A DNA stretch of 64,000 bases from Spirochaetaceae bacterium (GTDB lineage Bacteria; Myxococcota_A; UBA9160; UBA4427), in NCBI GenBank assembly GCA_020632655.1, contig JACKFD010000001.1:124001-188000 (forward strand), read 5' to 3'. A program made the position numbers and the translations under genes. Each line of letters starts with the position of its first letter. Within the stretch, counting starts at the first letter, position 1. This document shows, piece after piece, positions 16,026 through 24,557 of the stretch. The notes below the pieces were generated by a model. That model saw only the letters and a program-made list of their open reading frames with translations. It was not told the DNA's origin and did not search any database.

Positions 16026-16122
16026 CTGCGTTCGGGCCCGGAATTACGCCGGCCGGTCTCGGCCTCGGGTGGGCCGGGTCGACGTGCGCTTCCGGTCGGA
16101 TGCATCGAGGAGGGGGCTGCAC

Positions 16123-16842
16123 ATGACGAGCGATTCGGAGCGGGAGACGGAGGCCTCGCATCGTTCCGGACGGGAGATCACCGTGCCGAGCGACGACGGG
16201 GACTTCGTCGCCTACCTCGCGGTTCCGGCCGAGGGGCACGGCCCTGGGATCCTCGTGCTCCAGGAGTGGTGGGGTCTCGTGCCCGAGATCCGCGACGTCT
16301 GTGATCGGCTCGCGCGGGCGGGCTTCGTCGCGCTGGCGCCCGACCTCTACCGCGGCGACGCCACGCGTGATCCCGACGAGGCGGCGCGGCTGATGATGGG
16401 GCTCGAGATCGAGCGCGCCGGGCGGGATCTGGAGCAGGCCGCCGCCACCCTCCAGCGGCGACCCGAGACCGACGGCACGCGGCTCGGCTGCATCGGCTTC
16501 TGCATGGGCGGGCGGCTCGCGCTCGAGGCTGCGGGGCGGGTGCCCGCGATCGGCGCCGTCGTCGACTGCTACGGGGTGCATCCGAAGGTCGATCCGGACT
16601 TCGCGGCCTGTCGCGCGAAGGTGCTGGGTGTCTTCGCGGAGAACGACGAGTTCGTCTCGAAGGCCGACGTGGCGGCGCTCGCCGACGCGCTCCGATCGGC
16701 GGGCGTGGTGCATCGCTTCCGGACCTATCTCGGAGTCCGCCACGCGTTCCTGAACGAGGCGCGGCCGGAGGTCTTCGATCCGGGCATGGCGGCGGAGGCC
16801 TGGCGGGACGTCCTGACCTTCCTCGACGCGGAGCTGCGTTAG
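16123..16842 (+). CDS. Dienelactone hydrolase family protein
   Basis: A 239-residue alpha/beta hydrolase of the dienelactone hydrolase family, which opens lactone rings in chlorocatechol-type pathways but also includes broader esterases. The Cys nucleophile sits in IGFCMGG (near residue 127), the Asp in VFAENDEFV and the His in GVRHAFLN. LQEWWGL near residue 48 supplies the family's conserved Glu. Length and order are normal. The start at ATG 16123 is set by a strong GAGGAGGGGG ribosome site; the frame stays open further left but has no ribosome site there. A perfect hairpin lies in the upstream leader. A methyltransferase gene begins eight bases after its stop, so the two are probably cotranscribed. 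The substrate is unknown. Confidence 0.9.
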   Translation: MTSDSERETEASHRSGREITVPSDDGDFVAYLAVPAEGHGPGILVLQEWWGLVPEIRDVCDRLARAGFVALAPDLYRGDATRDPDEAARLMMGLEIERAGRDLEQAAATLQRRPETDGTRLGCIGFCMGGRLALEAAGRVPAIGAVVDCYGVHPKVDPDFAACRAKVLGVFAENDEFVSKADVAALADALRSAGVVHRFRTYLGVRHAFLNEARPEVFDPGMAAEAWRDVLTFLDAELR

Positions 16843-16850
16843 GCGGCGGC

Positions 16851-17579
16851 GTGCGTTTCGACACGCATCCGTATGGCGTCGTCGCCGGCTTCTACGACGA
16901 GCTCGCAGCGCTCTATTCGCTCGGCCGGATCCCGGCGACGAAGCGCCTCCAGCGCGACTGGATCGCGAGGGGCGATCGCGTGCTCTACGCCGGCGTCGGG
17001 CGGGGCGAGGACGCGCTCGAAGCCCTGCATCGGGGTGCTCGGGTCACGGCGGTCGATCTCGCCCCGCGCATGCTCGAGCGCCTGCGTCGTCGCCTCGGTC
17101 GGGAGGGCCTCGAGGCGACCCTCCTCGTCGGCGACGTCGCACGGGTCGATCTCGAAGGGTGCTTCGACGTCGTGGTCGCGAACTACTTCCTGAATCTCTT
17201 CGACCAGGCACACGCGGAGGCGATGCTGGCGCGACTCGTCGAGCGGGTCGCGCCGGGCGGGGCGCTCTTCATCGCCGACTTCGCCCCGGCGCGGGGCGGA
17301 CGTCTCGGGCGCTGGCTCACGGCGCTCCACTATCGGCCCGTGAACGCGATCGCGTGGGCGCTCGGACTTTGCGCCTGGCACCCGATCTTCGATCATCGCG
17401 CGATGCTCGGCCGCGCCGGACTCGTGATCGAGGCGGAGGTCCGTCTGTCCCTCGGCTGCGGACCCGATCCGGCCTACGTCTCGATCCGCGCCCGGCGGCC
17501 GCGTCAGGGGTCGGAGGAAGGGGGCGGAGCCGGGGTCGCCTGCGCCGGAGCATCTCCGTCGGCGCGGCCGTCGTCGTAG
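16851..17579 (+). CDS. Class I SAM-dependent methyltransferase
   Basis: A 242-residue cytoplasmic methyltransferase of the small class I type. The SAM-binding motif I is VLYAGVGRGEDALE (GxGxG-like), the acidic end of strand 2 is VTAVDLAPRM, motif II is FDVVVANYFLNLF, and motif III is VAPGGALFIADFAP. The acceptor cannot be predicted. The start is GTG 16851, only eight bases after the hydrolase stop. The last 76 bp overlap the 3' end of the convergent TPR lipoprotein gene, and the C-terminal Gly/Ala/Ser tail encoded there is low complexity, so the natural protein core probably ends near residue 215. Confidence 0.82.
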   Translation: MRFDTHPYGVVAGFYDELAALYSLGRIPATKRLQRDWIARGDRVLYAGVGRGEDALEALHRGARVTAVDLAPRMLERLRRRLGREGLEATLLVGDVARVDLEGCFDVVVANYFLNLFDQAHAEAMLARLVERVAPGGALFIADFAPARGGRLGRWLTALHYRPVNAIAWALGLCAWHPIFDHRAMLGRAGLVIEAEVRLSLGCGPDPAYVSIRARRPRQGSEEGGGAGVACAGASPSARPSS

Positions 17580-18787
17580 GCGGGGGCCGGCGCGGAGGGC
17601 GGTGCATCGAGGGCCGCGAGCTCTCTGCGCATGGCCTCGATCAGATCGGCATCGAGTCGGGCCTGGACGGGAGGCAGGGCCAAGCCCGCGCGGTAGTCGT
17701 CGCGTGCGCGCGGGAGGTCTCCGGAGAGCCGCGCCGTGCGGGCGAGGGCGGCCCGGATCTGCCTTCGAGCGTGGGGCACGAGGCTGCGATCGTTGGCCAG
17801 ACGGTCGCGGGCGACGGCGACGAGCGCCTCGGCTCCGCTCGTGTCGCCGGCCGTCGCCAGCGCCTGGGCGAGGGTCGCCTCGGCGACGCCGTGGCTCGAT
17901 CCGTCTGCGTCCGCCTCGACGAAGAGCTGGCTCGCGCGGCGCGCGGCCGCGACGGCGGCGTCGGCTTCGCCGTCCGCGAGCGCGGCGCGGGCCTGGTAGA
18001 TGAGCAGCGAGGCGGCCTGCATCCGATCGAGTGGCGCGACCCGTCGCGCGTCTCGGATCGCCGTCGCGATCGCCCGCCGCGCGAGCGGGAGGTCGCCCTC
18101 GTGCATCGCATCCCCGTAGACCCGGAACGCGAAGGCGAGCCGCTCCTGACTGGCCGGCTCGTCCTCCATCGCCCCGAGCGCGAGAGCCAGCAGCGGCAGC
18201 GACGAGGGCGCCGCCCCGCCCTCCGCCGCCCGGCGCTCGGCGACCGAGACGGCGAGCGTTGCGAGTGCCGGCCCACCGACGACCGGGGTCTCCTCCGCCT
18301 CGGCGAAGAGCGTGTCCGCGAGCGCGTCGGCCTCCGCCGTGCGACCGGCCTCGGCGAGGGCGATCGCGTGGCGGGCCCGCATGCCGAAGGTCGCCCGCCG
18401 CAGCGCATGGCGCGGCGGCAACGAGGCGACCTGGATCGCCGCCTGCTCGAGATGCACGCCGGCCGTGTCCAGGTCTCCCGCGACGTGGGCCTCCCGCGCG
18501 AGCTCGGCGTGATCGCTCCAGGACACGACGCGCTCCTCGCCGTCCGGGCCCCCGTCCGGCTCGCCCGGATCGAGGAGCGCGCGCACCGCCTCGTCGGACT
18601 CGTCGGCCCCGACGTCCTCCGCCGACTCGAGGGCGTACAAGGGAGCGACGTCGCCGGTCCGGAGCGATTCGGCGACCGGCGCGGCCGTCGCGGGCGACGT
18701 CGAGTCGGGATAGCTCCAGTCGAAGGGCGCGCAGGCGAGACCGGGCAGAGCGAGGGCGAGGAGCGCCGCGACGTTTCGGAGCGTCAT
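17504..18787 (-). CDS. TPR-like lipoprotein
   Basis: A 427-residue predicted lipoprotein. The N-terminus LLALALPGLAC carries a lipobox with Cys near residue 19. The rest is almost entirely helical Ala/Leu/Arg repeats of TPR style (for example HLEQAAIQVASLPPRHAL and ARAALADGEADAAVAAARRA), with an acidic linker after the lipid anchor and a Pro/Ala-rich tail. It probably resides in the periplasm on a membrane and acts as a scaffold. The start ATG 18787 overlaps the stop of the Rieske gene (ATGA), so it is translationally coupled to it and, further up, to an esterase gene. Its 3' end overlaps the methyltransferase gene by 76 bp on the other strand. Confidence 0.68.
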   Translation of the reverse strand: MTLRNVAALLALALPGLACAPFDWSYPDSTSPATAAPVAESLRTGDVAPLYALESAEDVGADESDEAVRALLDPGEPDGGPDGEERVVSWSDHAELAREAHVAGDLDTAGVHLEQAAIQVASLPPRHALRRATFGMRARHAIALAEAGRTAEADALADTLFAEAEETPVVGGPALATLAVSVAERRAAEGGAAPSSLPLLALALGAMEDEPASQERLAFAFRVYGDAMHEGDLPLARRAIATAIRDARRVAPLDRMQAASLLIYQARAALADGEADAAVAAARRASQLFVEADADGSSHGVAEATLAQALATAGDTSGAEALVAVARDRLANDRSLVPHARRQIRAALARTARLSGDLPRARDDYRAGLALPPVQARLDADLIEAMRRELAALDAPPSAPAPAYDDGRADGDAPAQATPAPPPSSDP

Positions 18788-19095
18788 GTCGAGAGCCTCA
18801 CGAAGAGCTCGCCTTCGCGCAGCTCGATCGGGTGCACGGCGAGTGGTTTGCGCGCGGGGCCCGCGGTCGGGCACCCGTCGCGCAGATCGAAGCGTGCACC
18901 GTGCAGCGTACAGACGATCTCCAGCCCCTCGATCGGCTCGCCCGCGAGGGGCCAGGCGGCGTGCGTACAACGGTTCGAGACCGCGAAGAAGCCCTGCTCG
19001 AGCCGGGCGACGAGCACCTCGCGCCCCGCGATCTCGACCGCGGCCTTCTCGCCCGGGCGCAGCGGAGCGGGCAGGGCGACGCGATGCCAGGTCAC
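18784..19095 (-). CDS. Rieske-type [2Fe-2S] ferredoxin
   Basis: A 103-residue small Rieske protein. The two cluster-binding motifs are SNRCTHAAW (Cys-x-His) and VCTLHGARF (Cys-x-x-His), with the spacing seen in dioxygenase ferredoxins and NirD-like proteins. The family transfers single electrons to an oxygenase or reductase. No oxygenase component lies beside it. The start is GTG 19095, which overlaps the esterase stop (GTGA), and its own stop overlaps the lipoprotein start (ATGA). This tight coupling to an esterase and a TPR lipoprotein is unusual and gives no direct clue to the electron acceptor. Confidence 0.88.
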   Translation of the reverse strand: MTWHRVALPAPLRPGEKAAVEIAGREVLVARLEQGFFAVSNRCTHAAWPLAGEPIEGLEIVCTLHGARFDLRDGCPTAGPARKPLAVHPIELREGELFVRLST

Positions 19096-20030
19096 CTCGC
19101 GGAGGCTCCGAAGGCCTGCCTGAGTGCCGCACACGCGTCGTCGACCGCGCGGCGCGCACGCGGGATCAGCTCGGTCATCCCGAAGAAGCCGTGGAACACG
19201 CCGTCGTAGCTCGTGTAGGCCGTGGGGACGCCCGCCTTGCGGAGCTTCTCGGCGTAGGCGTGCCCCTCGTCCCGCAGCGGATCGTATTGGGCGGTCAGGA
19301 CCGTGGCGGGCGGCAGGTCGCGCAGATCCTCCGCGCGCAGCGGCGACGCGAGGGGATTCGCGCCGTCCTGCTCGGAGGCGAGGTAGTGGTGCCAGAACCA
19401 CTTCATCATGCCCGTCGTGAGGAAGTAGCCCTCGCCGTTCTCCTTGTAGGAGACGGTCTCGAGACCATGGTCCGTGACGGGGTAGATCAGCAGCTGGTGG
19501 ACGAGGGCGGGGCCCATGCGATCCCGCGCCATCAGCGACACGACCGCTGCGAGGTTGCCGCCGGCGCTGTCGCCGGCGACGGCGAGGCGCGCGGGGTCGA
19601 TGCCGAGCTCGGGGGCATGCTCGGCGGTCCAGCAGGTCGCCGCATAGCAGTCCTCGGGTGCGGCCGGGAACTTGGCCTCGGGCGCGAGGCGGTAGTCGAC
19701 GGAGACGACGACGCAGCCCGCGCCGTTCGCGAGCTCGCGGCAGGTCGAGTCGTGGGTGTCGAGCCCGCAGAGCACGAAGCCGCCGCCGTGGAAGTAGACG
19801 AGGCCGGGCTTCGGACCCGGACCCTCGGGCACGTAGATGCGGACCGGCAGCGGTCCGCCGGGCCCCGGGATCGTCCGGTCCTCGACCTTCGCGCAGGCCG
19901 GCCCCGAGTTGCTCCCGGGCATCGCCCCGAAGTTCTCGCGCACGACCGCAGGCGGCAACGAGAAGAAGTCGATCTCGCCCGCGGCGGACATCGTCGCCAG
20001 GACGGACTGCGCTTCGGGATCGAGGGGCAT
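19092..20030 (-). CDS. Alpha/beta hydrolase, acetyl-esterase/HSL family
   Basis: A 312-residue esterase of the hormone-sensitive-lipase type. The oxyanion-hole motif HGGGF, the nucleophile motif GDSAGGN, the acid in AQYDPLRDEG and the catalytic His in VFHGFF are all present in the right order. These enzymes cleave short-chain esters. The start ATG 20030 has a near-perfect AGGAGG ribosome site. An in-frame extension to 20081 lacks one. It is the first gene of a three-gene unit with Rieske protein and TPR lipoprotein. The gene is divergent from the DUF4136 lipoprotein gene with 205 bp between starts. Confidence 0.92.
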   Translation of the reverse strand: MPLDPEAQSVLATMSAAGEIDFFSLPPAVVRENFGAMPGSNSGPACAKVEDRTIPGPGGPLPVRIYVPEGPGPKPGLVYFHGGGFVLCGLDTHDSTCRELANGAGCVVVSVDYRLAPEAKFPAAPEDCYAATCWTAEHAPELGIDPARLAVAGDSAGGNLAAVVSLMARDRMGPALVHQLLIYPVTDHGLETVSYKENGEGYFLTTGMMKWFWHHYLASEQDGANPLASPLRAEDLRDLPPATVLTAQYDPLRDEGHAYAEKLRKAGVPTAYTSYDGVFHGFFGMTELIPRARRAVDDACAALRQAFGASAR

Positions 20031-20235
20031 GGGACCTCCTGCCCCGGACGGGGCTCGCGTACGTCGGATGCTTCGCCGCATCGCGCGGCACCGGAGCCAG
20101 CAGGATGCGGGGCCGCGCTGGGCGCGCCGAGGCTAGCACTCCCGTCGCCGCCGGGTGGCGCGATCGATCGCTATGCTCCCGCGTTCGAGGGGGCGAGGCG
20201 CGGGGGCCCCGTGACCCGATCGGGAGCTCTGGACG

Positions 20236-20829
20236 ATGCGCAGGACGTGGGCGATCTCTGGCTGGGGCTGGCTCTTGTGCGGGCTGCTCGTCGTGGCGGC
20301 CGGCTGTCAGACCTTCAACGTACGGACCGACTGGGACGAGGAGACCGCCTTCGGTCGCTTCCAGCGCTACGCCTGGGTCGAGCCGCCCGAGGTGGAGGGC
20401 GCGAGCCCCTTCGCGGACAACGATCTCCTCCGCAAGCGACTCCGCACCACGATCGAGCGGGTCCTCGCCGAGCGCGGCTATCGCGCCGTCACCGACCGCG
20501 CCGAGGCCGACTTCCTCGTCACCTACAGCGTGATCCTCGAGGAGCGCATGCGCGTCGACAACGTCGGCTCGACGATCGGGACCGGCTACTACGGCCGTCC
20601 CTTCGGCTGGGGCTCGGTCTACTCGACGGCGAACGTGCGCAACTACCAGGAGTCGACGCTGATCCTCGACCTGCTACGACCGGCCGACGAGGCGCTCGTC
20701 TGGAGGGGCTGGGGCAGCGGCATCGTCCGCACCCGGGATCGGGACCGCGGTCAGGCGCTGCTCGAGAAGGGTGTGCGCGCGATCCTCGACGAGTTTCCGC
20801 CCGAGGCCGACGGCGGCGACTCGCGGTAG
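20236..20829 (+). CDS. DUF4136-family lipoprotein
   Basis: A 197-residue lipoprotein. The signal ends with LVVAAGC, a good lipobox. The mature part has the DUF4136 pattern: an early segment FGRFQRYAWVEP, then an ERVLAERGYRAV helix, FLVTYSV, and a Gly/Tyr-rich middle before LILDLLRP and WRGWGSG. DUF4136 proteins are outer-membrane-associated lipoproteins of unknown function in many Gram-negative bacteria. The start is ATG 20236 (MRRTWAIS). The last 79 bp overlap the 3' end of the convergent histidine-kinase gene. Confidence 0.85.
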   Translation: MRRTWAISGWGWLLCGLLVVAAGCQTFNVRTDWDEETAFGRFQRYAWVEPPEVEGASPFADNDLLRKRLRTTIERVLAERGYRAVTDRAEADFLVTYSVILEERMRVDNVGSTIGTGYYGRPFGWGSVYSTANVRNYQESTLILDLLRPADEALVWRGWGSGIVRTRDRDRGQALLEKGVRAILDEFPPEADGGDSR

Positions 20830-22889
20830 CGCCTCGTCGCACGCTCGGGCAGGAGCGGGGACTGCACGGCCTCGTCCTCGAGCGGGAGTGGGGACTGCAC
20901 GGCCTCGTCCTCGAGCGGGAGCCGGATCCGGAAGCAGCAGCCCCGCTGCGCCGATCCCTCCGGCGGGTCGAGCCACATCCGTCCGGCGTGCTCCTCGACG
21001 ATGCCATGGGCGACGGAGAGGCCGAGCCCCGTGCCGCCCTCGCTTCGGCGCGTCGTGAAGAAGGGGTCGAAGACCCGGGCGCGGGCGGACTGCGGGACGC
21101 CGGGCCCGTCGTCCTCGACGCTGACGAGCAGCGTCTTGCCGCCGCGCTCGACCCGTGCACGCAGGACGACCCGGGCGCGCGCGGGCTGCGCCTCGATCGC
21201 GTTGCGCACGAGATTGACGAAGACCTGCTCGAGCTCGATCGGGTTCATGCGCAGCTTGCGCACGGCGGCGGTCGGGTCGATGTCGAGCACGACGGTCGCG
21301 CGCCGCTGCTCGGCGAAGCGTCGCGTGCAGTCGACCGTCGTACGCAGGACGCCGCCGATCTCGCCGATCCACTTCTCGGTCGGCTCGGCGCGCGAGAACT
21401 GCAGGACGCTGCGCACGATCTGGCCACAGCGGATCGCCTGCTCACGGATGTCGGCCAGCGCGTCGAGGCCGATCTGTCGGCCGCCGGGCTCGTCGGCCGT
21501 GAGCAGCGCGAAGTCGGCGGAGGCGAGGATCGAGCCGACGGGGTTGTTGATCTCGTGGGCGATGCCCGCGGCGAGGGTGCCGATCGAGGCGAGCCGTTCC
21601 GTCTGGCGCAGGTGCCGCTGGCTCTCCTCGAGGGCATGGGTGCGCTCGGCGATCCGGGCCTCGAGGCGCTCCTGCGCGAGTCGCTGCTCGAGGGCGAGGG
21701 CGCGCTGGGCCGTGATGTCGACGTAGCTGATCTGGCGTGCCGATCGACCCTGCCAGATCGCGTCGGACCAGCGCAGCTGGACCCAGCGCCACTCGCCGTC
21801 GGGGCGTCGGATGCGCATCTCGATCGGCTCCGTCGGACGGGTCCCGGACCCGTCGAAGGCAGCGCGGATGCGCGCCTGATCGTCCGGGTGCACGATCTCG
21901 AAGGGATCCTCCGGCCGGCGTTGGAGCAGGCTCAGACGGTCCACGCCGAGCAGCTCGGAGAGCGCCGGGTTCACGTAGACGATCCGGCCCTCGCACTCGA
22001 CCGCGAGGCCCTGAAGAGAGCTCTCGACGAGGCTCTCGTAGTTGGCCTCGGCCATCGCTCGTTCGGTCACGTCGTGCATGTGCACGATCACGGCGCCGAC
22101 GGCCTCGTCCTCGAGTGTGTTGCAGAGCGTGACGCGCAGCGTGCGGCGGTCGCCGCCCGCGGTCTGTGGCAGGGTGCGCGCTTCGAAGCGAACGACGGAT
22201 CCCGGGCCGGCGAGCATGCGCCGCCACTCGTAGCGAACGCGGTCGAGATCTTCGGGCCAGGCGAACTCGTCGAGACGTCGGTCCTTCGCGGCGCCCGTCT
22301 CGAGACCGACCAGCAGCTCCGCCGCCGGGCTCGCGTATCGGATCCGGCCGCTGGCCGCGACCATGAGCGTGCCCTCGGTCGCGTGCTCGAGAAGTCGGCG
22401 GTACTGCGCCTCGCGCCGCGCCAATCGCTCGCGCATCCGGTCGCGTCGTGCCCGACTGCGGCGGCTCCGCTGCCCTTCCCGAGCGAGCCCGACGATCAGG
22501 ACCAGGGAGGTCAGGGCCAGGGCGAGCGCGTGGCGCGCGATCGACGGATCGAGCTCGCCGCCCAGCGCCTCGCGGCCCGCCGCCGTCAGCCGCAGGGCCG
22601 CCTGGAGCGCAAGGCCGACGAGGGCCAGCCCGCTCCAGAGGGTCGCCGACGTGCCCCGGCCCGTTGCGAAGGCGATCAGCGGCAGCAGGGGCAGCAGCCA
22701 GACCGCATGGTCGCCCCGCGACGCCACGGGCCAGCTCGACGCGAAGGCGAGCACGAGCAGGGCCGTGCAGAGCGCGTGGCCGACTCCGGCGCTCCGCCCG
22801 CAATCGGCGGACGAGATCGTCGCCGGCTCGGCGAGCGACCCGGTCCCGGGCCGCGGTGTCGATCGCTGCGCGAGGATCGTCGCGCTCAT
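20751..22889 (-). CDS. PAS-domain sensor histidine kinase
   Basis: A 712-residue membrane sensor kinase. Residues about 35-140 hold several hydrophobic helices. Two PAS domains follow (about 165-285 with TEGTLMVAASGRIRYASPAA, and 290-410 with EGRIVYVNPALSELLGVD). The HisKA box is GIAHEINNPVGSI, the N box LVRNAIEAQ, the G1 box DDGPGVP and the G2 box GGTGLGLSVAHGIVEEHAG. There is no response-regulator partner beside it. The start ATG 22889 overlaps the stop of an upstream membrane protein (ATGA). The tail after the ATPase domain is a tandem 11-residue repeat (EDEAVQSPLPL pattern) plus low-complexity sequence, which overlaps the DUF4136 gene; the functional kinase ends near residue 675. Confidence 0.9.
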   Translation of the reverse strand: MSATILAQRSTPRPGTGSLAEPATISSADCGRSAGVGHALCTALLVLAFASSWPVASRGDHAVWLLPLLPLIAFATGRGTSATLWSGLALVGLALQAALRLTAAGREALGGELDPSIARHALALALTSLVLIVGLAREGQRSRRSRARRDRMRERLARREAQYRRLLEHATEGTLMVAASGRIRYASPAAELLVGLETGAAKDRRLDEFAWPEDLDRVRYEWRRMLAGPGSVVRFEARTLPQTAGGDRRTLRVTLCNTLEDEAVGAVIVHMHDVTERAMAEANYESLVESSLQGLAVECEGRIVYVNPALSELLGVDRLSLLQRRPEDPFEIVHPDDQARIRAAFDGSGTRPTEPIEMRIRRPDGEWRWVQLRWSDAIWQGRSARQISYVDITAQRALALEQRLAQERLEARIAERTHALEESQRHLRQTERLASIGTLAAGIAHEINNPVGSILASADFALLTADEPGGRQIGLDALADIREQAIRCGQIVRSVLQFSRAEPTEKWIGEIGGVLRTTVDCTRRFAEQRRATVVLDIDPTAAVRKLRMNPIELEQVFVNLVRNAIEAQPARARVVLRARVERGGKTLLVSVEDDGPGVPQSARARVFDPFFTTRRSEGGTGLGLSVAHGIVEEHAGRMWLDPPEGSAQRGCCFRIRLPLEDEAVQSPLPLEDEAVQSPLLPERATRRYRESPPSASGGNSSRIARTPFSSSA
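20855..20920. repeat. Tandem repeat, 33-bp unit x 2, in the kinase 3' end
   Basis: The string GGGACTGCACGGCCTCGTCC occurs at 20858 and again at 20891, a 33-bp period that keeps the reading frame and duplicates eleven residues at the histidine kinase C-terminus, directly after the ATPase domain. Confidence 0.9.
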
Positions 22890-23578
22890 GTCGCGGCATC
22901 CGGCGAGGACCGATCAGCGTGCGTCGCGGCGATCGACGCGGCCGTCGCGCCAGGCGCTTGCGAGGCTTCGAGCCGGGTGATCCGCTCCGACAGGCGCCGC
23001 GCGCGTCGCAGCGCGAGCGTCGCGAGGCGCAGCGCCAGGGCGAGGAGCATCGACAGTGCGCCGGCGACGAAGCCGAGGCCGCGCAGCCCGCTCGAGACGA
23101 GGCCTTCGACCGCCGGCCGCACGCGCGCCTCGAAGGGACCGCGCGCTTCGACGGCCGCGCTCGTCGCGTCGCCCGCATTGTCGACCGCCGGGGCGGGGCG
23201 CCGCCCGGTCGCGCGCTCCGACACGACCGACGCGTTCGGTTCGGCCGTCGGGGCGTCCGGCTCGCCCGGCGAGTAGCCGACTCGGGCGAGCGCGCGCTCG
23301 ACCAGCTCGCGCGGCAGCGACTCGATCGCTGCGACCTTCTCGTCGAGGTCCCGCAACGCTCCGGGCAGCGGCGTCCACTCGACGAGTGCGCTCGCCGCGC
23401 GTTCGAAGGGCGCCGTCGTGAGGATGCTCGCGACGGCGAGGGCGAAGGCGATCAGGAAGAGCCCGTCGGCCAGGAGCGCGGACGAGGGACCGAGTCGGAA
23501 GGCGAGGACGTAGAGGAGGCCTGCGCAAGCGATCCCGCCGAGCAGGGCGGTCTGCCAGAGCGAAAGCTCGGAGGTCAT
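22886..23578 (-). CDS. Membrane protein upstream of the histidine kinase
   Basis: A 230-residue protein with two hydrophobic segments near the N-terminus (TALLGGIACAGLLYVLAF and GLFLIAFALAVASILTT), a Pro/Ala/Thr-rich hydrophilic middle, a third hydrophobic stretch (LGFVAGALSMLLALALRLA) and a basic, coiled tail. No family is recognised. Its stop overlaps the histidine-kinase start (ATGA), so the two are made together; it may be an accessory or sensing partner of the kinase, which is inference. The start is ATG 23578, divergent from the RibD-like gene with 55 bp between starts. Confidence 0.6.
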   Translation of the reverse strand: MTSELSLWQTALLGGIACAGLLYVLAFRLGPSSALLADGLFLIAFALAVASILTTAPFERAASALVEWTPLPGALRDLDEKVAAIESLPRELVERALARVGYSPGEPDAPTAEPNASVVSERATGRRPAPAVDNAGDATSAAVEARGPFEARVRPAVEGLVSSGLRGLGFVAGALSMLLALALRLATLALRRARRLSERITRLEASQAPGATAASIAATHADRSSPDAAT

Positions 23579-23633
23579 CGAGAAGGTCTTCCCCGCTCAC
23601 GCGTCGCTGCATGGGAACGAGTACCATGATGCC

Positions 23634-24557
23634 ATGTCGGGTCCCGAGGATGCAGTCGGTGGAAGCCCTGAGTCGGCTCCTGCAAAGCCCTCGGTCCGAG
23701 AGCGCGAGGGCTGCGACACGATCGAGCGTCGGGTGGCGGCGCTCTATGGTGGGACATCCTGGCACGCTTCGTCGGGCCTGCTCCACGTCGCTTCGATCGC
23801 CTGGCCTTCACGCCGGGTGATCGCGATCGGGCCCGCGGCGCCGCCGAGCGAGACGGATCGCTTCGTGCTCGGCTTCGCGCGGGCGCGTGCCGACGTCGTC
23901 GTCACGACCGGCGCCATCCTGCGCGCGGAGCCCGAGCTCACGCATGCCTACGCCGAGGAGTCCGGACTCGCCGCGGCCTTCGCGGCGTGGCGGCGCGTGA
24001 CGCTCGAGCGCGAGCGACCGCCGCGGGTCGTCGTGCTCTCCGCGAGTGGTGGGTTGCCACGGGACTCGCGCGCCCTGCGCGGTGCGGCGGAGTGCCTCGT
24101 CTGGACGGGGAGGGCAGGTGCGCGTCGACTCGCGCAGGACGGACCGTCGGGCGTGGCCATCGCGATCGACGAGGCGCTGGACCTCGAACCGCAGCAGTCG
24201 CTCGCCCGTCTGCTGCGCTGGCTCTTCGCGGAGGCGGGCGCCGAGACCGTGCTGCTCGAGGCCGGAGCGACGACGACCTCCGCGCTCTATTCACGGGCCG
24301 GTGCGCCGGAGGTGGACGAGCTGCTGCTCTCCGGCTTCGAAGGTCCGCTTCGGTCGGAAGCGGAGGGGCCCCCCTTCGCTTCGGCGGCGGCGGTCGAGCG
24401 CGTGCTCGGTGCGCCTCGGAGCGAGGCGCACGTCGACGAGCCGAGCGGACCCTGGCGCTTCCAGCGCTACCGGCGCGGCGCCCGGGCCATCCGCCACAGC
24501 GAAGGCCCGTCCGGGATCCGGATCTCGTCGAGCAGCTCGAATCCATGGCGCGTGTAG
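23634..24557 (+). CDS. RibD C-terminal-domain (dihydrofolate reductase-like) protein
   Basis: A 307-residue protein matching the RibD C-terminal/dihydrofolate-reductase superfamily in its central part: FARARADVVVTTGAILRAEPEL is the characteristic segment after the first strand, followed by RPPRVVVLSASGGLP, and FAEAGAETVLLEAGATTTSAL with the DELLLSGFEGPL end. The family reduces pteridine-like compounds with NADPH, but many members have unknown substrates. It lacks the N-terminal deaminase domain of RibD. The start is ATG 23634, with no strong ribosome site. The last 91 bp overlap the 3' end of the convergent acetyltransferase gene, so its C-terminal tail is of doubtful relevance. Confidence 0.72.
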   Translation: MSGPEDAVGGSPESAPAKPSVREREGCDTIERRVAALYGGTSWHASSGLLHVASIAWPSRRVIAIGPAAPPSETDRFVLGFARARADVVVTTGAILRAEPELTHAYAEESGLAAAFAAWRRVTLERERPPRVVVLSASGGLPRDSRALRGAAECLVWTGRAGARRLAQDGPSGVAIAIDEALDLEPQQSLARLLRWLFAEAGAETVLLEAGATTTSALYSRAGAPEVDELLLSGFEGPLRSEAEGPPFASAAAVERVLGAPRSEAHVDEPSGPWRFQRYRRGARAIRHSEGPSGIRISSSSSNPWRV

